Source: Photorhabdus noenieputensis (GTDB taxonomy: Bacteria; Pseudomonadota; Gammaproteobacteria; Enterobacterales; Enterobacteriaceae). From it: a DNA stretch of 64,000 bases. The stretch is from assembly GCF_018448935.1 (NCBI RefSeq), contig NZ_RCWC01000022.1:20444-84443 (forward strand), in the 5' to 3' direction. Below are positions 47,915-58,905 of the stretch, piece after piece. The notes beneath the pieces were generated by a model. It was not told where the DNA came from. It worked only from the letters and a program-made list of their open reading frames with translations, and made no database searches. Every line of letters starts with the position of its first letter. Positions within the stretch are counted from its first letter, which is position 1. A program made the translations under genes and the position numbers.

Positions 47915-48124
47915 ATGTCTTCATATCGTGAGTATCCTTGGTATCAAGTTCTTTTACGCCGTATTGGCGCTGTCACTTTCGGTATCCTGGCGTTTCCGGT
48001 TATGTTGTTTCGTCGTGATCGCGTCCGTTTTTACAGTTATTTGTATCGTATATGGATAAAAACCAGCGATAAACCCGTATGGTTAAAACAGTCAGAGCAG
48101 GTTTTGGCCGTCAAAAACGGCTAA
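47915..48124 (+). CDS. ybfA: YbfA-family small membrane protein
   Basis: A 69-aa protein close to E. coli YbfA (68 aa), which sits next to kdp there too; function unknown. It has one hydrophobic segment ([18 protein letters not shown]) followed by the conserved block [21 protein letters not shown]. The start at 47915 has AGGGGGA 6-8 bases upstream; in-frame codons back to 47861 lack support. Confidence 0.85.
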   Translation: MSSYREYPWYQVLLRRIGAVTFGILAFPVMLFRRDRVRFYSYLYRIWIKTSDKPVWLKQSEQVLAVKNG

Positions 48125-48187
48125 CAACTGACAATTGTAGGCAGGTAGCGGTATATTATTGCCATACAATTAATATACAGGACGAAT

Positions 48188-48934
48188 ATGATGCGTAATA
48201 TTGAGCTGGAAAATGTGATTAACCGAGAACTGAAAATTAACGAGTTTCAGGATTACGCCCCCAACGGTTTACAAGTTGAGGGGCGTGCTCATATTCAGCG
48301 AGTTGTTACTGGTGTTACTGCTTGTCAGGCTTTATTGGATGAAGCGGTTCGTCATCAGGCTGATGCCATTCTCGTTCATCATGGCTATTTTTGGAAAAAT
48401 GAGCCAGCAGTGATTCGTGGGATGAAACGTAATCGCCTGAAAACTTTGCTCTGTAATGATATCAATTTATACGGTTATCATCTGCCCCTTGATGCTCATC
48501 CATCACTGGGAAATAACGCTCAATTAGCCCGTTTGATTAATGCGAAAGTTGTTGGATTAATTGATGCATTCGTGCCGCATGGGGAATTTGAACAGCCGAT
48601 AACGCCGGTGGAGTTAACTTCACGTATTGAACAAGCGCTTGGTCGCAAAGCGTTTCATGTCGGTGACAATGCACCTGCGGAGATTCGCACGCTTGCCTGG
48701 TGTACCGGCGGTGGTCAGAGTTTTATTCAACAAGCGGCTGAATTTGGTGTTGATGCTTTCATTACCGGTGAAGTGTCTGAGCAGACGGTTCATATCGCCC
48801 GTGAAATGGGGCTGCATTTTTATGCTGCGGGTCATCATGCCACTGAGCGTTATGGTATTAAGGCTTTGGGGGAGTGGTTGGCTGGTAATTATGGCTTGGA
48901 TGTCACTTTTATCGATATTCCAAATCCGGCTTGA
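48188..48934 (+). CDS. ybgI: NIF3-family metal-binding protein YbgI
   Basis: A 248-aa protein of the NIF3/DUF34 family, a toroidal dinuclear-metal-binding protein sometimes annotated as GTP cyclohydrolase type 2; its role is unsettled. Metal-site motifs are ILVHHGYFW, YHLPLDAHPSLGNN and GHHATERYGI with a late Glu. It ends in VTFIDIPNPA exactly as E. coli YbgI (247 aa). Either of two adjacent ATG codons (48188 or 48191) could start it; the second matches E. coli better. A terminator follows. Confidence 0.94.
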   Translation: MMRNIELENVINRELKINEFQDYAPNGLQVEGRAHIQRVVTGVTACQALLDEAVRHQADAILVHHGYFWKNEPAVIRGMKRNRLKTLLCNDINLYGYHLPLDAHPSLGNNAQLARLINAKVVGLIDAFVPHGEFEQPITPVELTSRIEQALGRKAFHVGDNAPAEIRTLAWCTGGGQSFIQQAAEFGVDAFITGEVSEQTVHIAREMGLHFYAAGHHATERYGIKALGEWLAGNYGLDVTFIDIPNPA

Positions 48935-48961
48935 TCACGTTTCCCTAAGACAGAAATAAAC

Positions 48962-48984
48962 GAAGCCCACCAACGGCGGGCTTC
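48962..48984 (+). terminator. Terminator after ybgI
   Basis: GAAGCCCACC and GGCGGGCTTC form a 10-bp stem with one mismatch and a 3-nt loop. The usual long T-run is replaced by AAAGCTTTT. Confidence 0.7.
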
Positions 48985-49306
48985 AAAGCTTTTGACAGGC
49001 TTTTCATAACTAACGTTTTTTGTCAATAACGTTATTCTATCCGATTCATAGAACTGTGAATTTTGATCCTGGTGATCTTGCTACACACGCAAATAGAGGC
49101 TACGTTTGATAATTTAGAGAGTAAGTCGCTTGTACCTACTCTTGGATAACGAGCATACACAAGGAAGATGATGAGATCAATTTTTACGGTGCTTTAAGCC
49201 GTACTGGTATGGCATCAAATTTCACTGAATAATCTTTCCAATTAAATAAAGCCCTAGCTATTAAGCTAGCAAAAACTGCGGTAAACCCTTGTATCTTGAA
49301 AATTGA
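48985..49306. other. Intergenic region between ybgI and the IS remnant
   Basis: About 320 bases with no gene recognised. It holds a CTAGCTATTAAGCTAG inverted repeat near 49253-49268. It may include the left end of the IS200/IS605 element, whose exact border I cannot place. Confidence 0.4.
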
Positions 49307-49492
49307 TTACAACGTCAACATGATTAGATTTGGCACGGTGTGTGCAGACCGATAAACCCTTTCACATCCCAGCTTTGCCACCGCTGAACTGAATACCTCA
49401 CGTAACGGGTGTATCATCCGTCCATCAAAGCGCTTTCGACGGGATTTTGTCGTGAATATCAAATGCACAACCCGTTGATATCTTCCTGTCAC
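49307..49492 (-). pseudogene. IS200/IS605 TnpA (Y1 transposase) remnant
   Basis: Only the first 43 or so residues look like a Y1 transposase: RVVHLIFTTKSRRKRFDGRMIHPLREVFSSAVAKLGCE. The HUH motif and the catalytic Tyr are absent, and the rest is frameshifted. It is divergent from tnpB, as in IS605-type elements. Confidence 0.72.
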
Positions 49493-49530
49493 AGGCTAAA
49501 ATGAAGGCACTTTCTCAATGAGCGCTGAAT

Positions 49531-50342
49531 ATGTTAAGAGCGACCAAAGTCCGCCTCTACCCCACACCCGAACAGGCCGCGTATCTTAACGGCCAGTTCG
49601 GTGCGGTCCGTTTTGCGTACAATAAGGCGCTGCACATCAAAAAGCATGCTTATAGACGTCACGGTGTGAGTTTAAATCCGCGCAAAGATCTTAAACCGCT
49701 ACTGGCGGTCGCGAAGAAATCACGCAAGTACGCCTGGCTCAAGGCATATGACGCCATCGCGTTACAGCAGGCGGTGATCAATCTGAATGCCGCGTTTGAT
49801 AATTTCTTCAATCCGAAGTTGCAAGCCAAATTTCCCACGTTCAAACGCAAACACGGCCGGCAATCCAGCTATCACTGTATTGGGGTGAAAGTGCTGGATA
49901 TTTCGCCGCTATCCTGTGTGACGATGGTTGGGATGTACCGGAAAAGCCGGGCGTTATCACCCGCGTGACAGGGTGTGATATGGGTTAATCGGCCAATATG
50001 ATGAAGAATCACCACCTTGCTCGGGCTATCGGGGATGCTGGCTGGCATGGCTTCATCAAGAAACTGGAATACAAAGCCGCGGCGGCGGGCGTTCATCTGG
50101 TCAAACTGGATCAGTGGTTCGCCAGCTCGAAAACCTGCCATTGCTGCGGCCACAAAGTGCCGGAAATGCCGCTGCATAAGCGGATCTGGCTATGCCCTTG
50201 CTGTGGTGTCGAACATGACCGCGATATCAATGCGGCGCTCAACATCCAGTGCAAGGGCACAACAGAATTACAGGCGGCGGGACTCGTCGTTTCTGCCCAC
50301 GGAGGCCCGCGTAAATCCGTTATATCGACGGTAGCGGCCTGA
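49531..50342 (+). pseudogene. TnpB RNA-guided nuclease pseudogene with internal deletions
   Basis: The N-terminal part (49531 to about 49890) is typical TnpB: RATKVRLYPTPEQAAYLNGQFGAVRFAYNKAL and LQAKFPTFKRKHGRQSSYHC. A deletion with frameshift then joins it to the RuvC-I region, read in another frame as FAAILCDDGWDVPEKPGVITRVTGCDMG (49898-49986). That stretch ends at a stop and is followed by a second deletion. From 49998 the C-terminus is intact: ANMMKNHHLARAIGDAGW, and a zinc finger CHCCGHK...CPCCGVEHDRDINAALNI with the last RuvC Asp. The RuvC-II glutamate is lost, so the nuclease is dead. GC content is higher than in neighbours. Confidence 0.85.
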
Positions 50343-50386
50343 GAAGTGGGAAGCCTCGCCGTTTGCGGCGTGGAGCAGTCACAGCT
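50343..50386 (+). repeat. Right-end hairpin of the IS200/IS605 element
   Basis: AAGCCTCGCCG TTTG CGGCGTGG forms a compact stem-loop and is followed by AGCAGTCAC. This is the form of the right-end structure recognised by TnpA and also the part that makes the scaffold of TnpB guide RNAs in intact relatives. Confidence 0.65.
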
Positions 50387-50414
50387 TTGCCCTTATCGTA
50401 ATCGAATTTTATTA

Positions 50415-51698
50415 TTATTTTTCAAGCTGGCTTTCGAAATCACGTTTTGTGTAGCCGGTATAGAGTTGACGTGGGCGAGCAATTTTCACGCCATCATCAT
50501 GCATTTCATTCCAGTGAGCGATCCAGCCGATAGTACGGGCAATGGCGAAAATAACAGTGAACATGGTGGATGGAATCCCCATTGCTTTCAGGATAATGCC
50601 TGAGTAGAAATCCACGTTCGGATACAGTTTCTTCTCAATAAAATAGGGGTCGTGTAGAGCAATACGTTCAAGCTCCATAGCAACTTCCAGCAGGCTGTCA
50701 TTCAGGCCGAGTTCATCTAGCACTTCATGGCAGGTTTCACGCATGACGGTTGCGCGAGGATCATAGTTTTTGTAAACACGATGACCAAATCCCATCAGAC
50801 GGAAAGCATCGTTCTTATCTTTGGCCCGGTTAATAAATTCCGGAATATGTTCAACTGACTGAATTTCTTCCAACATACGCAGACAAGCTTCGTTTGCGCC
50901 GCCATGAGCAGGTCCCCAGAGAGAAGCAATACCTGCGGCAATACAGGCAAATGGATTGGCACCGGAAGAACCGGCGGTACGAACTGTTGAGGTAGACGCG
51001 TTTTGTTCGTGGTCCGCATGCAGGATTAAAATGCGATCCATAGCGCGTTCCAATACTGGGTTCACTTTATAATCTTCGCATGGTGTAGCGAACATCATGT
51101 GCAGGAAGTTGCCTGCGTAGGAGAGGTCATTGCGTGGGTAAACGAATGGTTGACCAATAGAGTATTTGTAGCACATGGCGGCCACTGTCGGCATTTTTGA
51201 CAGCAGACGGTATGCGGTAATGTCACGGTGACGTGGATTGTTCACATCCAGAGCATCATGATAGAAAGCAGCCAGAGCGCCGGTAACACCGCACAGCACC
51301 GCCATCGGGTGTGAATCACGGCGGAAGCCGTTGAACAGGCGATGGATCTGTTCATGGATCATGGTGTGACGGGTGATAGTTTTTTTGAATTTATCAAACT
51401 GTTCTTGTGTTGGTGTTTCACCGTACAGCAGGATATAGCAGACTTCCAGATAAGTAGATTTTGTCGCTAGCTGGTCGATAGGGAAGCCACGGTGCAGCAA
51501 TACACCTTCGTTACCATCAATATAGGTGATCTTGGATTCGCAAGATGCTGTAGAAGTAAAACCAGGGTCGTAGGTATAGAAACCTTGGGAGCCGAGAGTA
51601 CGAACGTCGATGACTTTAGACCCAAGGGTCGGTGTTAGCACGTCCAATTCAATAGCAACTGAACCGTCTGGGGTTAGAGTTGCTTTGTTATCTGCCAT
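50415..51698 (-). CDS. gltA: Citrate synthase
   Basis: A 427-aa type II (hexameric, NADH-inhibited) citrate synthase that condenses oxaloacetate with acetyl-CoA. Catalytic residues lie in [15 protein letters not shown] (His), [14 protein letters not shown] (His) and the VDFYSGI region (Asp). The start at 51698 is supported by AGGAG and gives the family N-terminus [12 protein letters not shown] and the E. coli length exactly. A frame extension to 51743 is unsupported. It is divergent from sdhC with a shared control region of about 870 bases, as in E. coli. Confidence 0.97.
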   Translation of the reverse strand: MADNKATLTPDGSVAIELDVLTPTLGSKVIDVRTLGSQGFYTYDPGFTSTASCESKITYIDGNEGVLLHRGFPIDQLATKSTYLEVCYILLYGETPTQEQFDKFKKTITRHTMIHEQIHRLFNGFRRDSHPMAVLCGVTGALAAFYHDALDVNNPRHRDITAYRLLSKMPTVAAMCYKYSIGQPFVYPRNDLSYAGNFLHMMFATPCEDYKVNPVLERAMDRILILHADHEQNASTSTVRTAGSSGANPFACIAAGIASLWGPAHGGANEACLRMLEEIQSVEHIPEFINRAKDKNDAFRLMGFGHRVYKNYDPRATVMRETCHEVLDELGLNDSLLEVAMELERIALHDPYFIEKKLYPNVDFYSGIILKAMGIPSTMFTVIFAIARTIGWIAHWNEMHDDGVKIARPRQLYTGYTKRDFESQLEK

Positions 51699-52567
51699 TA
51701 CAGTCTCCTTAGCGCTTTCATTTTTATAACTCTTAACAACCACGGCAGAAAGACACCGTATAGAGTCTATCTTATCAGGCTATTTTATCGACTATTCTTT
51801 GTCATCAAGAACGGGCTTGGACGGTGCTCTGACAAAAGCCGGTCACTTTTGAATGCACTTTGGTGTGGCCCGCGCCAGTGAGCGATTTGTGAGTGAATCG
51901 CCTCTTACAGACTGTGTGCATATTCCGGTTGCTGTGCAATCTGTGTTCTCAATTTCTTGACAAGAATGGTCTATACCTATGATGCCTGGTGGAATAGTTT
52001 CTTATACTGTGTCCCCTGACACTGTACTACCGGGGAAAAGCTGAAATCAGGCCAATATCACATTTAAGGCTGAAATCTCACCCCGGACGACAATGGTTTT
52101 CAGGTTGTTAGCGAATTTTTGAGAGTTATGTTGTATGCATTGACTACAAAAATAATTATGATTCGTGCGGACTACACAGTTACATAACTTTAGCTTTTCT
52201 TGAGGTCTTTCCTCTTATCAAAAATCAATCTCAAAAGTGTTTTCAACCATATATGTAAGATAAATGTTTAAAGTTTGTCAAACAAGATAATTAATTTTGT
52301 GCAATATGTTTGAATCGTGATCTTAATCACTGTTCAGTGGAAATGTAGCTAATCATATTGTGTTGGAATTGTAATAATAATGTGAAGCACATATACTGCC
52401 GCCAGGTCTCCGGATTACCCTGCTGTAGGAGCACCCAGCGTAACTAAATCACAACATCTTTTAACATCGAAGATCTATCGTTTGGTTAAATGTTGTGTCT
52501 TTGTATCCCCTTATCGCTGTCTGATTTCCGCCCAGGTCCGGAGGAAGGAAAATAATAAAAGAGCTGT
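51699..52567. promoter_or_regulatory. gltA-sdhC divergent control region
   Basis: About 870 bases between divergent starts with no credible gene. It contains GTGATCTTAATCAC (52317-52330), matching the CRP half-sites GTGA-N6-TCAC, placed to act on the sdhC promoter. In E. coli this region is controlled by CRP, ArcA and Fnr; only the CRP-like site is clear to me here. Confidence 0.6.
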
Positions 52568-52957
52568 GTGGGCAAAATTGTGAAAAAACAAAGACCTGTC
52601 AACCTTGATTTGCAGACGATACACTTTCCAGTCTCTGCAATAGCCTCGATCTTGCACCGTGTCTCTGGCGTCATTACTTTCGTAGCAGTAGGAATTCTCC
52701 TCTGGTTGTTAGGAATGTCTCTCTCCTCGCAAGAAGGGTTTCAGCAAGCCGCCGATATTATGACGGGATTTTTCGCCAAGTTTATTGTGTGGGGCATTCT
52801 GACCGCACTGGCTTACCATATCTGTGGTGGTATCCGCCATATGCTGATGGATTTCGGCTACTTGGAGGAAAACTTAGCGGTCGGTAGTCTCTCTGCCAAA
52901 GTGGCAATCGGGATTGCTGTTATTCTGTCGATTCTGGCTGGAGTACTGGTATGGTAA
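52568..52957 (+). CDS. sdhC: Succinate dehydrogenase cytochrome b556 subunit
   Basis: A 129-aa inner-membrane subunit with three helices that, with SdhD, binds heme b and ubiquinone. Starts at GTG 52568 and shows [30 protein letters not shown], with the quinone-site Ser and Arg in SILHR, and [18 protein letters not shown] with the axial heme His. Length equals E. coli SdhC. Its last 7 bases overlap sdhD. Confidence 0.96.
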   Translation: MGKIVKKQRPVNLDLQTIHFPVSAIASILHRVSGVITFVAVGILLWLLGMSLSSQEGFQQAADIMTGFFAKFIVWGILTALAYHICGGIRHMLMDFGYLEENLAVGSLSAKVAIGIAVILSILAGVLVW

Positions 52958-53298
52958 GTAACGCATCTGCATTGGGTCGCACGGGTATCCATGATTGGCT
53001 ATTATTGCGCGCGTCCGCAATGATTATTGTTTTATATGTTCTTTATATGCTGGGCTTTGTCGTTACAACGTCGGATATCACTTATGAAGTCTGGCGGGGT
53101 TTCTTCGCCTCATCCATCACTAAAGTCTTCACTGTGCTGGCACTGTTTTCCATTCTGGCTCACGCCTGGATTGGTATGTGGCAAGTACTAACTGACTATG
53201 TAAAGCCGCTGGCACTGCGTTTAATGCTGCAATTAGCGATTATCGTTGCACTGATGGCTTACTTGATTTACGGAACAATTGTGGTGTGGGGTGTATAG
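52951..53298 (+). CDS. sdhD: Succinate dehydrogenase membrane anchor subunit
   Basis: A 115-aa three-helix anchor subunit. [32 protein letters not shown] opens the protein, and the heme-ligand His lies in [21 protein letters not shown] with the conserved Asp-Tyr of the quinone site. It overlaps sdhC by 7 bases and its stop abuts the sdhA start, so the three genes are coupled. Confidence 0.96.
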   Translation: MVSNASALGRTGIHDWLLLRASAMIIVLYVLYMLGFVVTTSDITYEVWRGFFASSITKVFTVLALFSILAHAWIGMWQVLTDYVKPLALRLMLQLAIIVALMAYLIYGTIVVWGV

Positions 53299-55065
53299 AT
53301 GAAACTGCCAGTAAGAGAGTTTGATGCAGTCGTTATTGGTGCGGGTGGCGCTGGCATGCGCGCTGCGTTGCAAATTTCACAAATGGGATTATCTTGTGCT
53401 TTGATTTCCAAAGTATTCCCAACCCGTTCTCATACTGTATCCGCGCAGGGGGGGATCACCGTTGCGTTGGGTAACTCCCATGATGATAACTGGGAATGGC
53501 ACATGTATGACACGGTGAAAGGTTCCGACTATATCGGTGACCAGGATGCGATTGAGTACATGTGTAAGACTGGGCCAGAGGCAATTCTGGAACTGGAACA
53601 CATGGGGTTGCCATTCTCGCGTTTGGATGACGGTCGTATTTATCAACGTCCATTCGGTGGCCAGTCAAAAAACTTTGGTGGTGAACAGGCAGCGCGTACA
53701 GCCGCGGCGGCAGATCGTACCGGTCATGCCCTGTTGCATACGCTGTATCAGCAGAACTTAAAAAATCACACCACTATTTTTTCTGAATGGTATTCGTTGG
53801 ATCTGGTTAAAAATCAGGATGGCAGCATTGTTGGTTGTACTGCGATCTCTATTGAAACCGGTGAAGTGGTTTATTTCAAAGCGAAGGCAACTATTCTGGC
53901 AACGGGTGGTGCCGGTCGTATTTATCAATCAACCACTAATGCTCACATTAATACCGGTGATGGTGTAGGTATGGCGCTGCGTGCGGGTGTACCTGTACAG
54001 GATATGGAAATGTGGCAATTCCACCCAACTGGTATCGCGGGGGCGGGTGTTCTGGTAACAGAAGGCTGCCGTGGTGAAGGTGGTTATTTGTTGAATAAAG
54101 ATGGTGAGCGCTTTATGGAGCGTTATGCACCAAATGCTAAAGATCTGGCTGGTCGTGATGTAGTGGCACGTTCCATCATGATCGAAATCCGCGAAGGCCG
54201 TGGTTGTGATGGTCCTTGGGGGCCTCATGCTAAGCTGAAACTGGATCATTTGGGCAAAGAGGTGCTGGAGTCCCGTCTGCCGGGCATTCTTGAGTTATCC
54301 CGTACTTTCGCCCACGTTGATCCGGTAAAAGAACCTATTCCGGTTATTCCAACTTGTCACTATATGATGGGAGGAATCCCGACTAAAGTGACCGGTCAGG
54401 CACTGACTATTAACGAGAAAGGCGAAGATGTGGTTATTCCGGGCCTGTTTGCTGTCGGTGAAATTGCCTGTGTATCGGTTCATGGCGCAAACCGTCTGGG
54501 GGGTAACTCTCTGTTGGACTTAGTGGTGTTTGGCCGCTCTGCCGGTTTGCACCTGAAAGAATCGCTGATGGAGCAGGGTACTAGCCGCGAAGCCAGCGAA
54601 TCTGACATCGAAGTATCCCTGCAACGCCTGAACCGTTGGAATAGCGCGAGCACTGGTGAAGACCCGGTTAAAATTCGTAAAGATTTGCAAGCGTGCATGC
54701 AGAATAACTTCTCGGTATTCCGTGAGGGTGATGCAATGGCGAAAGGGCTGGAAGAACTTAAAGTTATCCGTGAACGCCTGAAAAATGCCCGTTTGGACGA
54801 TACTTCCTCAGAGTTCAATACTCAGAGAATTGAGTGTCTGGAGCTTGATAACCTGATGGAGACGGCATTTTCTACGGCTGTTGCTGCTAACTTCCGTACT
54901 GAAAGCCGTGGTGCTCACAGCCGTTTCGATTATCCGGATCGTGATGATGCGAACTGGTTATGCCATACCCTCTATCTACCGCAAACTGAAACTATGACTC
55001 GTCGTAATGTCAACATGCAGCCAAAACTGCGTGAAGCATTTCCGCCGAAAGCGCGTACTTACTAA
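53299..55065 (+). CDS. sdhA: Succinate dehydrogenase flavoprotein subunit
   Basis: A 588-aa catalytic subunit oxidising succinate to fumarate. The FAD fold is [13 protein letters not shown] near the start, the covalent flavin His lies in [10 protein letters not shown], catalytic Arg/His regions are [21 protein letters not shown] and [12 protein letters not shown], and [17 protein letters not shown] follows. Length equals E. coli SdhA. sdhB starts 36 bases downstream. Confidence 0.97.
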   Translation: MKLPVREFDAVVIGAGGAGMRAALQISQMGLSCALISKVFPTRSHTVSAQGGITVALGNSHDDNWEWHMYDTVKGSDYIGDQDAIEYMCKTGPEAILELEHMGLPFSRLDDGRIYQRPFGGQSKNFGGEQAARTAAAADRTGHALLHTLYQQNLKNHTTIFSEWYSLDLVKNQDGSIVGCTAISIETGEVVYFKAKATILATGGAGRIYQSTTNAHINTGDGVGMALRAGVPVQDMEMWQFHPTGIAGAGVLVTEGCRGEGGYLLNKDGERFMERYAPNAKDLAGRDVVARSIMIEIREGRGCDGPWGPHAKLKLDHLGKEVLESRLPGILELSRTFAHVDPVKEPIPVIPTCHYMMGGIPTKVTGQALTINEKGEDVVIPGLFAVGEIACVSVHGANRLGGNSLLDLVVFGRSAGLHLKESLMEQGTSREASESDIEVSLQRLNRWNSASTGEDPVKIRKDLQACMQNNFSVFREGDAMAKGLEELKVIRERLKNARLDDTSSEFNTQRIECLELDNLMETAFSTAVAANFRTESRGAHSRFDYPDRDDANWLCHTLYLPQTETMTRRNVNMQPKLREAFPPKARTY

Positions 55066-55101
55066 TGAGTTGCTGATAATCCAGTTGCGGAGGAATAGAT
55101 T

Positions 55102-55818
55102 ATGAAACTTGAATTTTCGATTTATCGTTACAACCCGGATGTTGACGGCGCTCCTCGTATGCAGGATTACACGCTGGAAGCAGAAGAAGGGCGTGACATG
55201 ATGTTGCTGGATGCGTTGATCCAGCTTAAAGAGCAGGACCCAACACTCTCTTTCCGTCGTTCTTGCCGTGAAGGTGTTTGTGGTTCTGATGGCCTCAACA
55301 TGAATGGTAAAAATGGCTTGGCCTGTATTACGCCTGTTTCGGTTTTACGGCGTGGTAGCAAGAAAATTGTTATCCGTCCGTTGCCCGGCTTGCCGGTTAT
55401 CCGTGACCTGGTTGTAGATATGGGGCAATTCTATGCGCAATATGAGAAGATTCGCCCATATTTGCTGAATGACGGTAAAAACCCACCGGCCCGTGAACAT
55501 TTACAATCACCTGCACAAAGGGAAAAACTCGATGGTCTGTACGAGTGTATCCTGTGTGCATGTTGTTCAACTTCCTGTCCGTCATTCTGGTGGAACCCTG
55601 ATAAATTTATCGGGCCTGCGGGTTTACTGGCAGCATATCGCTTCCTGATTGACAGCCGTGATACTGAAACGGCTTCACGATTAGACAAGCTGAATGATGC
55701 TTTCAGTGTTTTCCGTTGCCATAGCATCATGAATTGTGTCAGTGTGTGCCCTAAAGGGTTAAATCCAACAAAAGCTATTGGCCATATTAAGTCTATGTTA
55801 CTGAAACATAGTGCATAA
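55102..55818 (+). CDS. sdhB: Succinate dehydrogenase iron-sulfur subunit
   Basis: A 238-aa electron-transfer subunit with a 2Fe-2S domain (SCREGVCGSDGLNMNG...C) and a C-terminal ferredoxin-like domain with the 4Fe-4S and 3Fe-4S cluster cysteines (CILCACCSTSCPSFWWNPD and CHSIMNCVSVCPKGLNP). It passes electrons from FAD in SdhA to ubiquinone. Length equals E. coli SdhB. Two hairpins follow before sucA. Confidence 0.97.
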   Translation: MKLEFSIYRYNPDVDGAPRMQDYTLEAEEGRDMMLLDALIQLKEQDPTLSFRRSCREGVCGSDGLNMNGKNGLACITPVSVLRRGSKKIVIRPLPGLPVIRDLVVDMGQFYAQYEKIRPYLLNDGKNPPAREHLQSPAQREKLDGLYECILCACCSTSCPSFWWNPDKFIGPAGLLAAYRFLIDSRDTETASRLDKLNDAFSVFRCHSIMNCVSVCPKGLNPTKAIGHIKSMLLKHSA

Positions 55819-55825
55819 TAGGTCC

Positions 55826-55855
55826 GCCCTCCGCGAGATTTTCCTTGTGGAGGGC
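55826..55855 (+). other. Hairpin just after sdhB
   Basis: GCCCTCC (55826-55832) pairs with GGAGGGC (55849-55855), with no T-run. May protect the sdh mRNA end or pause transcription before suc. Confidence 0.6.
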
Positions 55856-55913
55856 ACAAAGAATTGAAGAGTATGAGTTGCCAACTGCTAATGATGACAA
55901 AAGCTTGAGGCGA

Positions 55914-55952
55914 GGAACCTTTAAAAACGATGAGACGGTTTTTAAAGGTTCC
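55914..55952 (+). other. Perfect 15-bp hairpin in the sdhB-sucA spacer
   Basis: GGAACCTTTAAAAAC (55914-55928) is an exact complement of 55938-55952, loop 9 nt; a further partial copy (AAGGGTTCC) follows. It is stable but without a T-tract, so processing or partial attenuation between sdh and suc is more likely than full termination. Confidence 0.7.
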
Positions 55953-56083
55953 TTGAAGGGTTCCGAAACCCAAAAGAGAACATGCATAAAGCACGTCCAA
56001 ATGAACCTTTTATCGATACCGTATTTAAACGGTAATAGTTAACCACGGCGAAAACTAAAGCTTTTAAAGCTTAAGGGATCACA

Positions 56084-58891
56084 ATGCAGAACGGCGCAAT
56101 GAAGGACTGGCTGGATTCAAGCTTCCTGGCTGGTTCAAACCAGTCTTACATAGAGCAGATCTATGAAGACTATATAACCGATCCAAACTCCGTTGATGCA
56201 AGTTGGAGAGAGATTTTCCAACAATTGCCGAATGCGGGACTCAACGGCGAACAACTCCACTCGCAGACGCGTGATTACTTCCGCCGTCTTGCGAAAGATA
56301 CTACGCGTTATCACTCCTCTGTCAGCGATCCAGCAATGGATGCAAAACAAGTTAAAGTTTTGCAGCTCATCAACGCATTCCGCTTCCGCGGTCATCAAAA
56401 TGCGAATCTAGACCCGTTGGGATTATGGAAACAGGATAGTGTTCCTGATTTAGATCCTGCTTTCCATAATCTGACGGAAGCTGATTTTGAAGAGACGTTT
56501 AACGTAGGTTCTTTTGCAATCGGCAAAGAGACGATGAAATTGGCTGATTTGTATGAAGCGCTGAAACGCACCTATTGCGGTTCTATTGGCGCTGAATACA
56601 TGCACATCACCAATACGGAAGAAAAACGTTGGATTCAGCAGCGTCTGGAGTCTGTGACTGTCAGCTCTCAGTTTAGTGTCGAGGAAAAGCGGCGTTTTCT
56701 GGCGGAACTGACGGCGGCGGAAGGTTTGGAGCGTTATCTGGGAGCTAAGTTTCCGGGAGCGAAACGTTTCTCTCTTGAAGGTGGTGATGCGCTAATCCCC
56801 ATGTTGAAGGATCTTATCCGCCATGCGGGTAAACATGACACACGAGAAGTTGTGCTAGGAATGGCTCACCGTGGTCGCCTCAACGTCTTGGTTAATATCT
56901 TAGGTAAAAAACCGGCTGATCTGTTTGATGAGTTTGCTGGTAAGCATAAAGAGCACCTTGGTACCGGTGACGTGAAATATCATCAGGGTTTCTCGTCTGA
57001 TTTTGCCACCGAAGGGGCTAAGGTTCATTTGGCATTAGCATTTAACCCATCTCACCTTGAGATTGTCAGCCCTGTCGTTATTGGTTCAGTACGCGCCCGC
57101 CGTGACCGTCTGGATGAAGGCCGCAGCAATATGGTATTGCCAATCACTATCCACGGTGATGCGGCTGTTACCGGACAGGGAGTGGTGCAGGAAACGCTGA
57201 ACATGTCTCAGGCTCGTGGTTATGAGGTAGGCGGTACAATTCGTATTGTCATCAATAACCAGATCGGTTTCACAACGTCTAACCCGAAAGATGCCCGTTC
57301 AACACAATACTGTACCGATATTATCAAAATGGTACAGGCACCGATTTTCCACGTTAATGCAGATGATCCAGAAGCGGTGGCGTTTGTCACCCGTTTAGCA
57401 CTGGATTTCCGTAATACCTTCAAATGTGATGTGATGATCGATCTGGTCTGTTATCGCCGTCATGGTCATAACGAAGCTGATGAGCCCAGTGCAACTCAGC
57501 CAATGATGTATCAGAAAATCAAGAAACACCCAACGCCACGTAAAATCTATGGTGACAAGCTGGCGGCTGAGAACTTGATATCAGTCGATGATGTGACCGA
57601 GATGGTTAACCTGTATCGTGATGCCCTCGACCGTGGTGATTGTGTCGTTGATGAGTGGCGCTCAATGGGGCTGCACTCATTTACTTGGGAGCCTTATCTT
57701 AATCACGAATGGGATGAAGAGTATCCACATAAAGTAGATGTGAAGCGTTTGCAAGATCTGGGTAGACGTATCAGCTCTGTCCCGGAAGAAGTGACAATGC
57801 ACTCCCGTGTAGTGAAAATTTATAACGACCGTGCAGAGATGGCAAACGGCGATAAATTGTTCGATTGGGGCGGCGCAGAAACATTGGCCTACGCGACTTT
57901 AGTGGATGAAGGTGTTCCGGTTCGTTTGTCTGGTGAAGATGCTGGTCGTGGTACCTTCTTCCATCGTCATGCTGTTATCCATAATCAGGCTGACGGTTCT
58001 GTTTATGTTCCTCTGGCGAACGTTCATAACGGTCAGGGAGCATTCGATGTTTGGGATTCTGTCCTGTCCGAAGAAGCGGTGTTGGCATTTGAGTATGGCT
58101 ATGCAACAACAGAACCTCGTGCTCTGACAATCTGGGAAGCTCAGTTTGGTGATTTTGCCAACGGTGCACAGGTTGTTATTGACCAATTCATCAGCTCTGG
58201 TGAGCAGAAATGGGGCCGTATGTGCGGTCTGGTGATGTTGTTGCCGCATGGTTATGAAGGGCAGGGGCCTGAACACTCTTCAGCCCGTTTGGAGCGTTAT
58301 CTGCAACTATGCGCAGAACAGAACATGCAGGTTTGTGTACCATCAACGCCAGCCCAGGTCTACCATATGCTTCGCCGTCAGGCTTTGCGCGGTATGCGCC
58401 GTCCGTTGATCGTTATGTCGCCAAAATCACTGTTGCGCCACCCATTAGCTGTTTCTAGCCTGGATGAACTGGCTAACGGTAAATTCCAGACAGTGATTGG
58501 TGAAACTGACGCTCTTGATCCGAAAGGCGTTAAACGAGTTGTACTTTGTTCAGGTAAAGTCTATTACGACCTGTTGGAGCAACGTCGTAAAAATGAACAA
58601 ACTGATGTCGCTATCGTGCGTATTGAGCAGCTATATCCATTCCCGCATCAGGATGTTCAGTCAACACTGGAACAGTATGCTCATGTACATGATTTTGTCT
58701 GGTGCCAGGAAGAGCCATTAAATCAGGGGGCCTGGTATTGCAGTCAGCACAACTTCCGTGAAGTGATCCCGTTCGGGGCTTCTTTACGTTATGCAGGTCG
58801 TCCTGCGTCTGCTTCCCCGGCAGTTGGATATACGTCAGTTCACCAGCAACAACAACAAGAGCTGGTTAATGACGCACTGAACGTTGAATAA
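56084..58891 (+). CDS. sucA: 2-oxoglutarate dehydrogenase E1 component
   Basis: A 935-aa thiamine-diphosphate enzyme that decarboxylates 2-oxoglutarate and passes the succinyl group to the lipoyl arm of SucB. The N-terminal segment [27 protein letters not shown] binds E2. Active-site stretches include [34 protein letters not shown], the ThDP loop [14 protein letters not shown]...[12 protein letters not shown], and HRHAVIHNQ in the C-terminal transketolase-like part. Length is close to E. coli (933 aa). sucB follows 14 bases later. Confidence 0.97.
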   Translation: MQNGAMKDWLDSSFLAGSNQSYIEQIYEDYITDPNSVDASWREIFQQLPNAGLNGEQLHSQTRDYFRRLAKDTTRYHSSVSDPAMDAKQVKVLQLINAFRFRGHQNANLDPLGLWKQDSVPDLDPAFHNLTEADFEETFNVGSFAIGKETMKLADLYEALKRTYCGSIGAEYMHITNTEEKRWIQQRLESVTVSSQFSVEEKRRFLAELTAAEGLERYLGAKFPGAKRFSLEGGDALIPMLKDLIRHAGKHDTREVVLGMAHRGRLNVLVNILGKKPADLFDEFAGKHKEHLGTGDVKYHQGFSSDFATEGAKVHLALAFNPSHLEIVSPVVIGSVRARRDRLDEGRSNMVLPITIHGDAAVTGQGVVQETLNMSQARGYEVGGTIRIVINNQIGFTTSNPKDARSTQYCTDIIKMVQAPIFHVNADDPEAVAFVTRLALDFRNTFKCDVMIDLVCYRRHGHNEADEPSATQPMMYQKIKKHPTPRKIYGDKLAAENLISVDDVTEMVNLYRDALDRGDCVVDEWRSMGLHSFTWEPYLNHEWDEEYPHKVDVKRLQDLGRRISSVPEEVTMHSRVVKIYNDRAEMANGDKLFDWGGAETLAYATLVDEGVPVRLSGEDAGRGTFFHRHAVIHNQADGSVYVPLANVHNGQGAFDVWDSVLSEEAVLAFEYGYATTEPRALTIWEAQFGDFANGAQVVIDQFISSGEQKWGRMCGLVMLLPHGYEGQGPEHSSARLERYLQLCAEQNMQVCVPSTPAQVYHMLRRQALRGMRRPLIVMSPKSLLRHPLAVSSLDELANGKFQTVIGETDALDPKGVKRVVLCSGKVYYDLLEQRRKNEQTDVAIVRIEQLYPFPHQDVQSTLEQYAHVHDFVWCQEEPLNQGAWYCSQHNFREVIPFGASLRYAGRPASASPAVGYTSVHQQQQQELVNDALNVE

Positions 58892-58905
58892 ATAAAGGAT
58901 ATAAA

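Larger units (their letters stand above)
49307..50386. mobile_element. Decayed IS200/IS605-family element
   Basis: Divergent tnpA remnant and tnpB pseudogene, followed by a right-end hairpin. It separates ybgI from gltA. Neither transposition nor TnpB nuclease activity is expected. The left boundary is uncertain. Confidence 0.75.

Noticed and set aside
55431..56000. A 189-aa minus-strand frame over the sdhB end and spacer
   Set aside because: It runs through the antisense of sdhB cluster-binding motifs and the hairpins; no start signal or recognisable protein pattern.
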